From UBA4416 sp020846025 (GTDB lineage Bacteria; Bacteroidota; Bacteroidia; B-17B0; Aurantibacillaceae): a stretch of 64,000 bases of DNA. The stretch lies in the NCBI GenBank assembly GCA_963169295.1, contig CAUJDD010000083.1:21423-85422 (forward strand), given 5' to 3'. Made by a program: the position numbers and the translations under genes. Below are positions 8,796 through 16,882 of this stretch, piece after piece. Numbering within the stretch: the stretch's first letter is position 1; the number at the start of each line of letters is the position of its first letter. Under the pieces are notes generated by a model. That model saw nothing but the letters and a program-made list of their open reading frames with translations. It had not been told where the DNA came from and did no database searches.

Positions 8796-10049
8796 TTAGT
8801 TAATGATTAATTTTTGCTGTATAAGTTGTCCATCTACGTTTACTGACACTACATAAACTCCTGCGCTTAATTGAGAAGTAGAGATAAGTTGTGTGTGCAT
8901 ACCAATAGTGTTATTTAAAGCCTCTTTATATAATACACGACCAGATAAATCCATAACAGATAACACAGCACTATTAAATTCTTTTTCAAAATTGTATAAT
9001 AATGTAACTTGTTGCTGATTAGATGGATTTGGGTATATGGCAGTTGTAGCTAAAGTTACATGTTCATTTTCTTTAATTCCTACAACGCTCACTTTCTCTT
9101 TAGAAAAGATATAGTTACCAGTTGATGCTCCACCAAATCCAGTAAAAATTAATTTCCAAATATCACCTTGCTTACTTTTCACAAAGTAAACCGTGTCAGT
9201 GGTTAATTTCCATGATGATGTATAAGCTTTCCAATCATAACCTATAATATTAATATCAGTACCAAATGTATGAGCCGACCAATTATTGTATGTACCTGGA
9301 CTCGTAACATCATCTGCCTGAGCCACAGTAACGCCCTTATTGGCTAGTACACCAGATACAGTATATGGTGTAGGTATAAATGCGGTGTATTGAGTAAATA
9401 ATAAATCCCAATTAGCTGAAGCTACTGGCTCACGGTTTAACTCCATATTGGTTTGAAGAGAATAATAAGCGAAATTTTTACCAGAATAAGTTGATTTTAA
9501 TAAGAATTTAGTTTGTAAATTATTACCATCTAAATCAGCATATTTAAAATTATAACCACCGCCTGCAACATTAATAATCCATAATTTTTTATACGAACCA
9601 TTAGATAATTTAATAACAAATAATGAATCGCCTGTGATGATGTGGGTTACAGAATTATAAACACCCCAACCTACATCGTTAGGATTTGATGTAACCATCC
9701 CTTGATCAAATGCACCCATAGCCCATGATGTTTCACTATTATATTTAGGTGTCCAAGTTGAAATTCCAGCAGTATCTACAGTTGCCCATGCCGATGTATC
9801 TGCTGATGGATAAGTCCAAAGCATTGTTCCTGTAATAGAGTTAATGTGAATAGAGGTACCATAACCACCTGCCACATCAAAGGCAATATCCCAATTATTT
9901 TTAGGTGCCGAACCTTGTTCGTCGTTTTGTAAACTATACCATTTTTGGTTTGCATACATTGCACCAATTGAAACGGTATCAATAATAATTTGTGCTTTTG
10001 AGCCTAATAAGGCTAACACTGCGATAGAAGTAAGTAGTATTTTTTTCAT
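8796..10049 (-). CDS. HmuY-family protein with T9SS C-terminal sorting domain
   Basis: A 417-residue protein: a signal peptide (1-19, ending LLGSKAQ), then an HmuY-like body with NNWDIAFDVAGG, ANWDLLFTQYTA and GYDWKAYTSSW, in the same order as in the lipoprotein gene at the other end of the operon. The last 80 residues are a T9SS domain starting IYPNPSNQQQ. The operon therefore encodes two HmuY paralogues with different anchoring, one T9SS-exported and one a lipoprotein. It is the first gene of the operon and has a promoter and operator-like palindrome directly upstream. Confidence 0.88.
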   Translation of the reverse strand: MKKILLTSIAVLALLGSKAQIIIDTVSIGAMYANQKWYSLQNDEQGSAPKNNWDIAFDVAGGYGTSIHINSITGTMLWTYPSADTSAWATVDTAGISTWTPKYNSETSWAMGAFDQGMVTSNPNDVGWGVYNSVTHIITGDSLFVIKLSNGSYKKLWIINVAGGGYNFKYADLDGNNLQTKFLLKSTYSGKNFAYYSLQTNMELNREPVASANWDLLFTQYTAFIPTPYTVSGVLANKGVTVAQADDVTSPGTYNNWSAHTFGTDINIIGYDWKAYTSSWKLTTDTVYFVKSKQGDIWKLIFTGFGGASTGNYIFSKEKVSVVGIKENEHVTLATTAIYPNPSNQQQVTLLYNFEKEFNSAVLSVMDLSGRVLYKEALNNTIGMHTQLISTSQLSAGVYVVSVNVDGQLIQQKLIIN

Positions 10050-10066
10050 AATGATTTGTTATTTAG

Positions 10067-10088
10067 AATAATTCTAAGTTGAATTATT
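10067..10088 (-). promoter_or_regulatory. Candidate operator of the HmuY operon
   Basis: A perfect 8-bp inverted repeat, AATAATTC then 6 bases then GAATTATT, lies 6 bases beyond the -7 box on the transcribed side, so it would cover the transcription start. The size, symmetry and AT-richness suit a Fur-like or other dimeric regulator of iron or haem genes. The regulator is not identified. Confidence 0.5.
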
Positions 10089-10094
10089 GTGGCA

Positions 10095-10125
10095 CAAAAT
10101 TATAATTCATAATAAGGTCATACAA
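10095..10125 (-). promoter_or_regulatory. Promoter of the HmuY/TonB receptor operon
   Basis: Read on the minus strand, TAATTTTG (10102-10095) fits the Bacteroidota -7 box TAnnTTTG exactly. A TTG for the -33 element lies 20 bases further upstream at 10125-10123. It is placed about 45 bases ahead of the HmuY start. The rest of the 10050-10303 intergenic region shows no other clear element on this strand. Confidence 0.6.
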
Positions 10126-10280
10126 TACCATAAAAAAGGTATAAGAGTTATAAAAATAAAATAAACACTTTAAGCATTATCTGAAATAATTAAACTAAAA
10201 ATAATTCACATTCTGATAAACTATTTACTTAATAACATTAACAGAAAACAAGCTAAACATATACTTCCAGTTGATTTTAT

Positions 10281-10288
10281 TAAATTTG
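10281..10288 (+). promoter_or_regulatory. -7 promoter box of the response regulator gene
   Basis: TAAATTTG matches the Bacteroidota -7 consensus exactly and lies 15 bases before the ATG, so the leader would be very short. A good -33 element is not obvious. Confidence 0.5.
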
Positions 10289-10303
10289 TATACATAAAAA
10301 GGT

Positions 10304-10990
10304 ATGAGTCCTAAAATTTTAATAATAGAAGACGAGATTTCGTTGCAAGAAACCCTAAAACTCAACTTAGAGTTTGAACAATACGAAGTAAAGGCTGTAG
10401 GATCATGGCAAGATGCACAAAACGCCTTACAGCATTTTGTACCCCATTTATTATTGCTCGATATTATGCTCCCCGATGTGGATGGTATAGAAATATACAA
10501 ACAACTTCGCGCCAAAAATTATACTTTTCCTATTATTTTTTTAACTGCCAAAAGCAATATAAAAGATAAAATTGAAGGTCTAAAATTGGGTGCTGACGAT
10601 TACATAACCAAGCCATTTGAATTAGAAGAACTTTTATTGAGGGTTTCAAACGTGCTTAAACGTCAACCTTTCAACGAAAAAGATTTAACAACTTTAAGTT
10701 TTAATCAATGCGAAATTAATTTTATTACTTTCGAAATTAAAACCATCAATGGCAAAACCGAAACCTTGCCCAAACGAGAAATAGCCCTTTTAAAATTACT
10801 AACCGATAAAGAAAACGAAGTGGTATCGAGAGATGAAATTTTAGAAAAGCTATGGACAAAAGATGAAAACCCATCATCAAGAACCATCGACAATTACATT
10901 TTAAATTTCAGAAAATTATTTGAAGTAAACCCCAAAGACCCCAAACACTTTCATTCCATACGCGGAGTAGGCTATAAATTTATAGCTTAG
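10304..10990 (+). CDS. OmpR/PhoB-family response regulator (no adjacent kinase)
   Basis: 228 residues, normal length. The receiver domain (1-120) has the acidic pair in LIIEDE, the phospho-acceptor Asp53 in LLLLDIMLPDVDG, the switch Thr in FLTAKS, and Lys in YITKPFE. The C-terminal winged-helix domain (about 130-228) has ETLPKREIALLKLL, SRDEILEKLW, SSRTIDNYILNFRKLF and IRGVGYKF. It should bind DNA as a phosphorylated dimer. No histidine kinase lies beside it in this window, and the neighbours on both sides are on the opposite strand. Its target genes cannot be inferred. Confidence 0.93.
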   Translation: MSPKILIIEDEISLQETLKLNLEFEQYEVKAVGSWQDAQNALQHFVPHLLLLDIMLPDVDGIEIYKQLRAKNYTFPIIFLTAKSNIKDKIEGLKLGADDYITKPFELEELLLRVSNVLKRQPFNEKDLTTLSFNQCEINFITFEIKTINGKTETLPKREIALLKLLTDKENEVVSRDEILEKLWTKDENPSSRTIDNYILNFRKLFEVNPKDPKHFHSIRGVGYKFIA

Positions 10991-10992
10991 TT

Positions 10993-11199
10993 TTACACTT
11001 TTTGAAAACGCTTCATGGGTTTTCCATTTACCGTGATGGTTTCTTCAAACATATATTTAGGTCTTACCCACAGGTTTTGTCCTTCGGGTTGATAGAGTGC
11101 TTTGTAAACTACCATTTCCTCTAGTGTTTCGCTGTGCTTGGCTAGGCCTATTACTTCGTAATGCTTGCCTTTGTAGTGCTGATATAATCCTAATTCCAT
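10993..11199 (-). CDS. DUF1653 domain protein
   Basis: A 68-residue protein that is a single DUF1653 domain: GLYQHYKGKHYEVIGLAKHSETLEEMVVYKAL, then the WVRPKYMFEETI segment. The family is a small SH3-like barrel found in many bacteria, with no established biochemical role. Its ATG shares a base with the stop of the upstream NTF2-like gene, so the two are translationally coupled. Confidence 0.88.
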   Translation of the reverse strand: MELGLYQHYKGKHYEVIGLAKHSETLEEMVVYKALYQPEGQNLWVRPKYMFEETITVNGKPMKRFQKV

Positions 11200-11621
11200 T
11201 AGCTTGTATGATCAGTAACAATGACCCATTGGTTATTTATTTTTTTCCAAAGTAGTGTAAAATAGCCACCTACTGGCTTTTCTCTACGCAACTCCCACTT
11301 ACCAATAATATATATTACGTTATCAGAAAATTGTTGATTGCTTAAAATCGTAAATTTTAATTCGCCCATTGAAGCTTTATTAGGATAACTTTTTTTATAG
11401 TTATTAAGCGTTGCTTGCCAACCATAGGTAATGCCTTTGCTACCTATAAATTGTAGGCTATCACTTTTCCAATAGGTGGTCATAAAACCATCAATATCAG
11501 AGCGGTTCCAGCAGGCTTCTTGTTGGTGCATAAGGGCTTCCACTTTTTGCTGATCGGGATTTTGAGCCTGTACAAAATAATTGCTTAACAATAAAATAAA
11601 AAACGCATAAAGCTTTCTCAT
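11199..11621 (-). CDS. Secreted NTF2/SnoaL-like protein (DUF4440 type)
   Basis: 140 residues with a signal peptide (1-19, ending NYFVQAQ). The body has the cone-shaped NTF2-like pattern: a first helix with VEALMHQQEACWNRSDIDGF, TTYWKSDSLQFIGSKGITYG, ATLNNYKKSYPN, and closing strands GYFTLLWKKINNQWVIVTDHTS. DUF4440 and SnoaL-like proteins of this type are common in Bacteroidota, but the exported forms have no assigned substrate. It is coupled to the downstream DUF1653 gene. Confidence 0.8.
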   Translation of the reverse strand: MRKLYAFFILLLSNYFVQAQNPDQQKVEALMHQQEACWNRSDIDGFMTTYWKSDSLQFIGSKGITYGWQATLNNYKKSYPNKASMGELKFTILSNQQFSDNVIYIIGKWELRREKPVGGYFTLLWKKINNQWVIVTDHTS

Positions 11622-11639
11622 ATTTTCACTAAAATTTTA

Positions 11640-11671
11640 TTGTATAAAGATAAAAAAATATAGTACCTTTG
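11640..11671 (+). promoter_or_regulatory. Promoter of the SAM riboswitch-metH transcription unit
   Basis: TACCTTTG (11664-11671) matches the -7 consensus TAnnTTTG, with a TTG at 11640-11642 as a -33 element, 21 bases away. Transcription would start about 15 bases before the first paired stem of the riboswitch. Confidence 0.65.
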
Positions 11672-11691
11672 CTCACCGTTCTTTAAAATTA

Positions 11692-11803
11692 CTTATTAAG
11701 AAAAGCCGAGGGACACGCCCAATGAAGCTTTACCAACCCTATATTAAATGAATATTTTTTTATAGAAGGTGGGAATTCGTTCCGAGTACATCGGAAAAAT
11801 AAG
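11692..11803 (+). promoter_or_regulatory. SAM-I (S-box) riboswitch
   Basis: The S-box signature is present in order: P1 strand CTTATT, AAGAAAAGCCGAGGGAC, GCCC-ATGAAGC, CCAACC, then GGTGGGAATTC, a GAGTACATCGG-like P4 region, and the closing P1 strand AATAAG. This element binds S-adenosylmethionine and normally shuts off methionine genes when SAM is plentiful. It is followed 36 bases later by an intrinsic terminator and then by metH, so control is probably by premature termination. Confidence 0.92.
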
Positions 11804-11838
11804 TCAGAATAATATTTAGAAATTACAATTTATATGTT

Positions 11839-11878
11839 ATCCCTTCTGACCAATAAAAAAGAAGGGATTTTTTATTTA
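11839..11878 (+). terminator. Intrinsic terminator of the riboswitch expression platform
   Basis: A 9-bp perfect stem (ATCCCTTCT / AGAAGGGAT) with a 12-base loop is followed immediately by a T-rich run, just before the metH start at 11882. An ATG at 11834 falls ahead of this hairpin and is therefore not the metH start. Confidence 0.88.
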
Positions 11879-11881
11879 TAT

Positions 11882-14800
11882 ATGAGCACAATACAACAAG
11901 AATTAGAAAAACGCATATTGGTGATTGATGGCGCCATGGGCACCCAAATACAACAATATAAACTCGAGGAAAAAGATTATAGAGGAAAACGCTTTGCCAA
12001 CTGGCCTGTAGATGTAAAAGGAAATAATGATTTATTATCCATTACACAACCAGAAATTATAAAAACCATACATAAAGAATATTTAAAAGCAGGTGCAGAT
12101 ATAATCGAAACCAACACATTTAGCGGTACCACCATTGCTATGGCCGATTATGAGATGCAGGAGTTGGTGTATGAACTAAACTATGAATCGGCTAAGATAG
12201 CCAAAGAAGCCATTGCAGAGTTTTATAAAGAATTTCCGGAGCAAGCCACTACCAAAAAATTTGTAGCTGGAGCTATTGGTCCTACTAACCGAACCTTATC
12301 TTTATCACCCAATGTAAACGACCCAGGTTTTAGAGCCATTACTTTTGATGAATTAGTAGTCGCTTACAAAGAACAAGTAAAAGGATTAATAGATGGCGGA
12401 GCTGATATTTTATTAATAGAAACTATTTTTGATACCCTAAATGCCAAAGCGGCCTTATTTGCCATACAAGAACATGGCAAAGAAATAAATCGCAAAATGC
12501 CAGTAATGGTGTCTGGTACTATAACCGATGCTAGTGGTCGTACTTTATCGGGGCAAACAACCGAGGCTTTTCTAAATTCAGTGTCGCATGTTGATTTATT
12601 AAGTATTGGTTTAAATTGTGCTTTAGGTGCAAAAGATATGCGCCCATACTTAGAGGAACTATCAAACAAAGCTCCATTTTTTATTAGCGCCTATCCTAAT
12701 GCTGGTTTACCCAATCAGTTTGGCGAATATGACCAAGATGCCCATGAAATGGGACATCAAATAGAAGATTTTTTAAAAGCTGGATTTATAAATATTGTAG
12801 GTGGTTGCTGTGGAACATCTCCATCTCATATAAAACGCATTGCCGAGATTGCAAAAGATTTTAAGCCACGCCAAAAACCTCAACCTGATACATTAATGCA
12901 CTTAAGTGGTTTAGAACCTGTAACACTACGCCCCGAAAGTAATTTTATGAATGTTGGAGAACGTACTAATGTAACGGGTTCAAAAAAATTCTTACGCCTT
13001 ATAAAAGAACAAAAATTTGAAGAAGCCCTTTCAATAGCACGCGAACAAGTAGAAGGTGGCGCACAAGTTATTGATATTAATATGGACGAAGGGATGTTAG
13101 ATGGTGCAAAAACCATGACAACCTTTCTTAACTTAATCGCATCTGAGCCAGATATTTCAAAGGTACCTATTATGATTGATTCCAGTAAATGGGAAGTAAT
13201 AGAGGCTGGTTTAAAATGTGTGCAAGGAAAAGCCATCGTTAATTCTATTTCACTGAAGGAAGGTGAAACTGCTTTTATTGAGTACGCTACTAAAATAAAA
13301 CAATATGGTGCAGCTGTTATTGTAATGGCATTTGACGAAGAAGGACAAGCCGATACTTACCAACGAAGAATAGATATATGTAAGCGTGCTTATGATATTT
13401 TAATTCACAAAGTACACTTTACACCTCAAGATATTATTTTTGATCCAAATATTTTTCCAGTAGCAACTGGCATGGAGGAACATCGTTTAAATGCCCTCGA
13501 TTTCTTTAACGCAACAAAATGGATAAAAGAAAATTTACCACATGTTAAAGTAAGCGGTGGTGTAAGTAATGTTTCATTTTCTTTTAGAGGCAATGATGTG
13601 GTGCGCGAGGCCATACATTCGGCTTTCTTATTTCACGCTATTAAAAACGGAATGGATATGGGCATTGTTAATCCATCTCAACTCGTTGTTTATGATAGTA
13701 TAGATAAAGAACTTTTAGAGCATGTAGAAGATGTATTGTTAAACCGCCGTGATGATGCTACAGAGCGGTTAATAACACTGGCCGAAAAACTAAAAGGCAC
13801 CAGTAATGAAAAAGTAGAAAAAGACGAAGCTTGGCGAAAAGGAACAGTCAACGAACGATTAACGCACGCTTTAGTAAAAGGAATTGTAGATTATATCGAA
13901 GAAGATGTGGAGGAATGTCGTAAAACAGCCACAAAAACCTTAGATGTGATAGAAGGCCCTTTAATGGATGGTATGAACGTTGTAGGCGATTTATTTGGCG
14001 CTGGTAAAATGTTTTTACCACAAGTTGTAAAAAGTGCCCGAGTAATGAAAAAAGCTGTAGCATATTTATTACCTTTTTTAGAAGAAGAAAAAGCAAAAAC
14101 GGGTGTTACTCAAAAAAATAATGGAAAAATATTATTAGCTACTGTCAAAGGCGATGTACATGATATTGGAAAAAACATTGTAGGCGTGGTTTTGGCATGT
14201 AATAATTACGAAATTATTGACCTTGGTGTGATGGTATCTTGTGATAAAATATTAGAGCAAGCTCGTCATCATAATGTTGATATTATTGGGTTAAGTGGGT
14301 TAATTACACCATCTTTAGATGAGATGGTTCACGTTGCTAAAGAAATGGAACGCTTAGGATTTAAAACACCTTTATTAATAGGCGGCGCTACTACATCAAA
14401 AGTTCATACCGCTGTAAAGATTGATAAAAATTATTCGGGGCCTGTTATTCATGTAAACGATGCTAGTAAATCGGTGCCAGTTGCTAGTAACTTAATCTCT
14501 AACGAATTGAGAAAAGGTTTTATGTTGGAAATAGAGAAAGATTATGAGCGCATTCGAGAGCAAAATAAAAATGCTCAATCGCAAAATAAATTTATTTCAC
14601 TATCCGAAGCTCAAGCTAATAAATACCCAATTGATTGGGAACGCACCATCATTACCAAACCAACGTTTATTGGTACCAAAGTATTTACCGATTATGACAT
14701 CACCGAAATTATTCAATACATTGATTGGACACCATTCTTTCACAGTTGGGAATTAAAAGGTTCCTATCCTAAAATTTTTGAAAATGAAAATCATGGCAAA

Positions 14801-15565
14801 GAAGCTAAAAAACTATTTGATGATGCCCAACATATGCTTCAACAAATAATAAAAAACAAATGGTTAAGTGCCAGAGCGGTTATAGGTTTTTATCCAGCAA
14901 ATAGCATTGGCGATGACATTGCAGTGTATAACGAAACAGGACAACAAACCCATACTTTTCACACTATTCGTCAACAAACTAAAAAACCAGCTGGACAATA
15001 TAATGTAGCCTTATCCGATTTCATCAAACCATCTCAAGACAGTCAATTACCAAGCGATTATATTGGAGCATTTGCTGTAAGTACAGGTTTTGGAATAGAT
15101 GAGCAAATTGAAAAATTCAGAAAAGATTTTGATGATTACAGTGTGATTATGCTCAAATCATTAGCTGATCGATTAGCCGAAGCATTTGCAGAATTAATGC
15201 ACAAACGAGTACGTAAAGAATTTTGGGGATTCGCGAAGGATGAAAATCTAACAAATGATGAATTAATAAAAGAAGAATACATAGGAATTAGACCAGCACC
15301 AGGTTATCCAGCGCAACCCGATCACACCGAAAAAAATTCCATTTGGGATTTGCTAAAAGTAGAACAAAATACTGGCATTCAACTTACAGAAGGCTTAGCC
15401 ATGGTTCCTACTGCAGCAGTAAGTGGTTTATACTTCTCACATCCTAATGCACATTATTTTGGAGTTGGGAAAATTAATAAAGAACAACTTGATGACTATG
15501 CCAAACGTAAACGCATGGACATTGTAGTCATGGAACGATGGTTGAGTAGTGCGTTAAATTATTAA
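11882..15565 (+). CDS. metH: Cobalamin-dependent methionine synthase MetH
   Basis: A full-length MetH of 1227 residues. The homocysteine-binding domain (1-330) carries the zinc cysteines in GLNCALG (near 246) and GGCCGTSP (308-309). The pterin-binding domain starts at FMNVGERTNVTGSKKF. The cap and B12 domain include GDVHDIGKNIVG, whose His760 is the lower axial cobalt ligand, and GLSGLITPSLDEM. The C-terminal AdoMet reactivation domain has RPAPGYPAQPDH. The protein moves a methyl group from 5-methyltetrahydrofolate to homocysteine. The start MSTIQQELEKR lies just after the terminator. Expression is controlled by the upstream SAM-I riboswitch. Confidence 0.97.
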   Translation: MSTIQQELEKRILVIDGAMGTQIQQYKLEEKDYRGKRFANWPVDVKGNNDLLSITQPEIIKTIHKEYLKAGADIIETNTFSGTTIAMADYEMQELVYELNYESAKIAKEAIAEFYKEFPEQATTKKFVAGAIGPTNRTLSLSPNVNDPGFRAITFDELVVAYKEQVKGLIDGGADILLIETIFDTLNAKAALFAIQEHGKEINRKMPVMVSGTITDASGRTLSGQTTEAFLNSVSHVDLLSIGLNCALGAKDMRPYLEELSNKAPFFISAYPNAGLPNQFGEYDQDAHEMGHQIEDFLKAGFINIVGGCCGTSPSHIKRIAEIAKDFKPRQKPQPDTLMHLSGLEPVTLRPESNFMNVGERTNVTGSKKFLRLIKEQKFEEALSIAREQVEGGAQVIDINMDEGMLDGAKTMTTFLNLIASEPDISKVPIMIDSSKWEVIEAGLKCVQGKAIVNSISLKEGETAFIEYATKIKQYGAAVIVMAFDEEGQADTYQRRIDICKRAYDILIHKVHFTPQDIIFDPNIFPVATGMEEHRLNALDFFNATKWIKENLPHVKVSGGVSNVSFSFRGNDVVREAIHSAFLFHAIKNGMDMGIVNPSQLVVYDSIDKELLEHVEDVLLNRRDDATERLITLAEKLKGTSNEKVEKDEAWRKGTVNERLTHALVKGIVDYIEEDVEECRKTATKTLDVIEGPLMDGMNVVGDLFGAGKMFLPQVVKSARVMKKAVAYLLPFLEEEKAKTGVTQKNNGKILLATVKGDVHDIGKNIVGVVLACNNYEIIDLGVMVSCDKILEQARHHNVDIIGLSGLITPSLDEMVHVAKEMERLGFKTPLLIGGATTSKVHTAVKIDKNYSGPVIHVNDASKSVPVASNLISNELRKGFMLEIEKDYERIREQNKNAQSQNKFISLSEAQANKYPIDWERTIITKPTFIGTKVFTDYDITEIIQYIDWTPFFHSWELKGSYPKIFENENHGKEAKKLFDDAQHMLQQIIKNKWLSARAVIGFYPANSIGDDIAVYNETGQQTHTFHTIRQQTKKPAGQYNVALSDFIKPSQDSQLPSDYIGAFAVSTGFGIDEQIEKFRKDFDDYSVIMLKSLADRLAEAFAELMHKRVRKEFWGFAKDENLTNDELIKEEYIGIRPAPGYPAQPDHTEKNSIWDLLKVEQNTGIQLTEGLAMVPTAAVSGLYFSHPNAHYFGVGKINKEQLDDYAKRKRMDIVVMERWLSSALNY

Positions 15566-15571
15566 TGTATA

Positions 15572-16882
15572 CTAAATTCCCAATTCTTTAGCTTGCTGAG
15601 AAGATTTACTTGGATTCCAACTATCCTCATAGGATTTCTTAAAGAAGAATTCTTGAACATAAGCTATGGAACGAACAAATCTTAAGTAAAATCCAAAATA
15701 AAATACCATACATGGTAAATAAGGTAAGAAATAGTAAACAGGTGCATTCTTACGATTTCTAAATAAAGAAAAGATTAAAAATTTTAAGAAATTATTAGTA
15801 GTATATAATAAGATATTAAATGGAAAAATAAATCCTAATAACGATGTGTAATTAACTACCATATCCACTAAATAGATCCACCACTTAATGTTTAGTACCA
15901 GATTATAAGTAATATTTTCAAAACTTGAAACAAAATTGGAAAATCTAAATGTCGCATTAGGATAAAAAACATCTTTATGTTTTCTTACACGAAATCGAAT
16001 AATTGATTTATCCCATCTTAACCTTTGTTTAACTAATTTTTTAAAAGTATTAGGCACACTTGTTTGACATACGGCGTCTGGTTCAAATTTTATGAGATAG
16101 CCTAATTTTCTTAATTTCACTGTAATATCACCATCTAAGCCAGGCCCAATGTCCCAACCTCCTACTCTATCTAGAGCTTCCTTTTTAAAAGCACCAAAGG
16201 CACCAGATACCAAACGATAAATTCCTAATGAACTTGATGTAATACGACCTACAGAAATAGTATCAGAATACTCAATTGCTTGTAGAGTTGCACATAAACT
16301 TTCTTTATAATTCCTCACTAAAATATTTCCACCTACAGCACCTACATTTTCCTCCAAATAAAATGGAATAATAATTTTTTCGATGGCATCATTATCATAA
16401 CTACAATCAGCATCTATATGAATAATAATACTTCCTTTCGAAAATCGGTAGCCTAGATTGGCGGCAGAGGCTTTACCGCCACGAACCTCGTTTCGTAAAA
16501 ACAAATCAATTAAGCCATTTTTTTGTAGACTTTTACAAATTTGTTCCGTATTATCATCAGAACCGTCATCAATTACAATAAATTCAAAATTTTGATAGGT
16601 TTGCTCTTTTAATGAACTAGCTAATTTAAAAATATGCTTTCCTTCATTTTTCCCTGGAACAATTATCGAAACAAATGGCCTTTCTATAAATAATCTTCTC
16701 CGAGCGTTCGCATACAATTCATTTCTTTTTTTTTCTCGAATTTTCCAAACTAATAAAACAGCTAACTCAAAAATAAAAAATCGGGCAAACTCAAAAAAAA
16801 CAAAGAACCAAAAAATTCGAACAAGTTTACTAGGGCCAACTTCAGTAATATAATTAAAAAAATTATCTAAAGTTTCTATCAT
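15572..16882 (-). CDS. Membrane glycosyltransferase, family GT2 (exopolysaccharide synthase-like)
   Basis: A 436-residue processive-type GT2. It has an N-terminal membrane span (residues 20-45), a catalytic domain with VSIIVPGKNEG, FIVIDDGSDDN, the metal-binding IHIDADCSYD, GPGLDGDITVKLRKLG in place of the usual TED region, and the KQRLRW motif typical of synthases that extrude their product, then about three C-terminal spans. It resembles poly-N-acetylglucosamine or hyaluronan-type synthases. It is the last gene of a four-gene operon and overlaps the TackOD1 gene by four bases. The sugar is unknown. Confidence 0.88.
   Translation of the reverse strand: MIETLDNFFNYITEVGPSKLVRIFWFFVFFEFARFFIFELAVLLVWKIREKKRNELYANARRRLFIERPFVSIIVPGKNEGKHIFKLASSLKEQTYQNFEFIVIDDGSDDNTEQICKSLQKNGLIDLFLRNEVRGGKASAANLGYRFSKGSIIIHIDADCSYDNDAIEKIIIPFYLEENVGAVGGNILVRNYKESLCATLQAIEYSDTISVGRITSSSLGIYRLVSGAFGAFKKEALDRVGGWDIGPGLDGDITVKLRKLGYLIKFEPDAVCQTSVPNTFKKLVKQRLRWDKSIIRFRVRKHKDVFYPNATFRFSNFVSSFENITYNLVLNIKWWIYLVDMVVNYTSLLGFIFPFNILLYTTNNFLKFLIFSLFRNRKNAPVYYFLPYLPCMVFYFGFYLRFVRSIAYVQEFFFKKSYEDSWNPSKSSQQAKELGI

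Noticed and set aside
10050..10303. Cobalamin riboswitch ahead of the CbiX-containing operon
   Set aside because: No B12-box-like conserved blocks are present and the upstream region is too short and too AT-rich.
11834..11881. Extended N-terminus of MetH from ATG 11834
   Set aside because: These codons form the riboswitch terminator hairpin; the conserved MetH start is at 11882.
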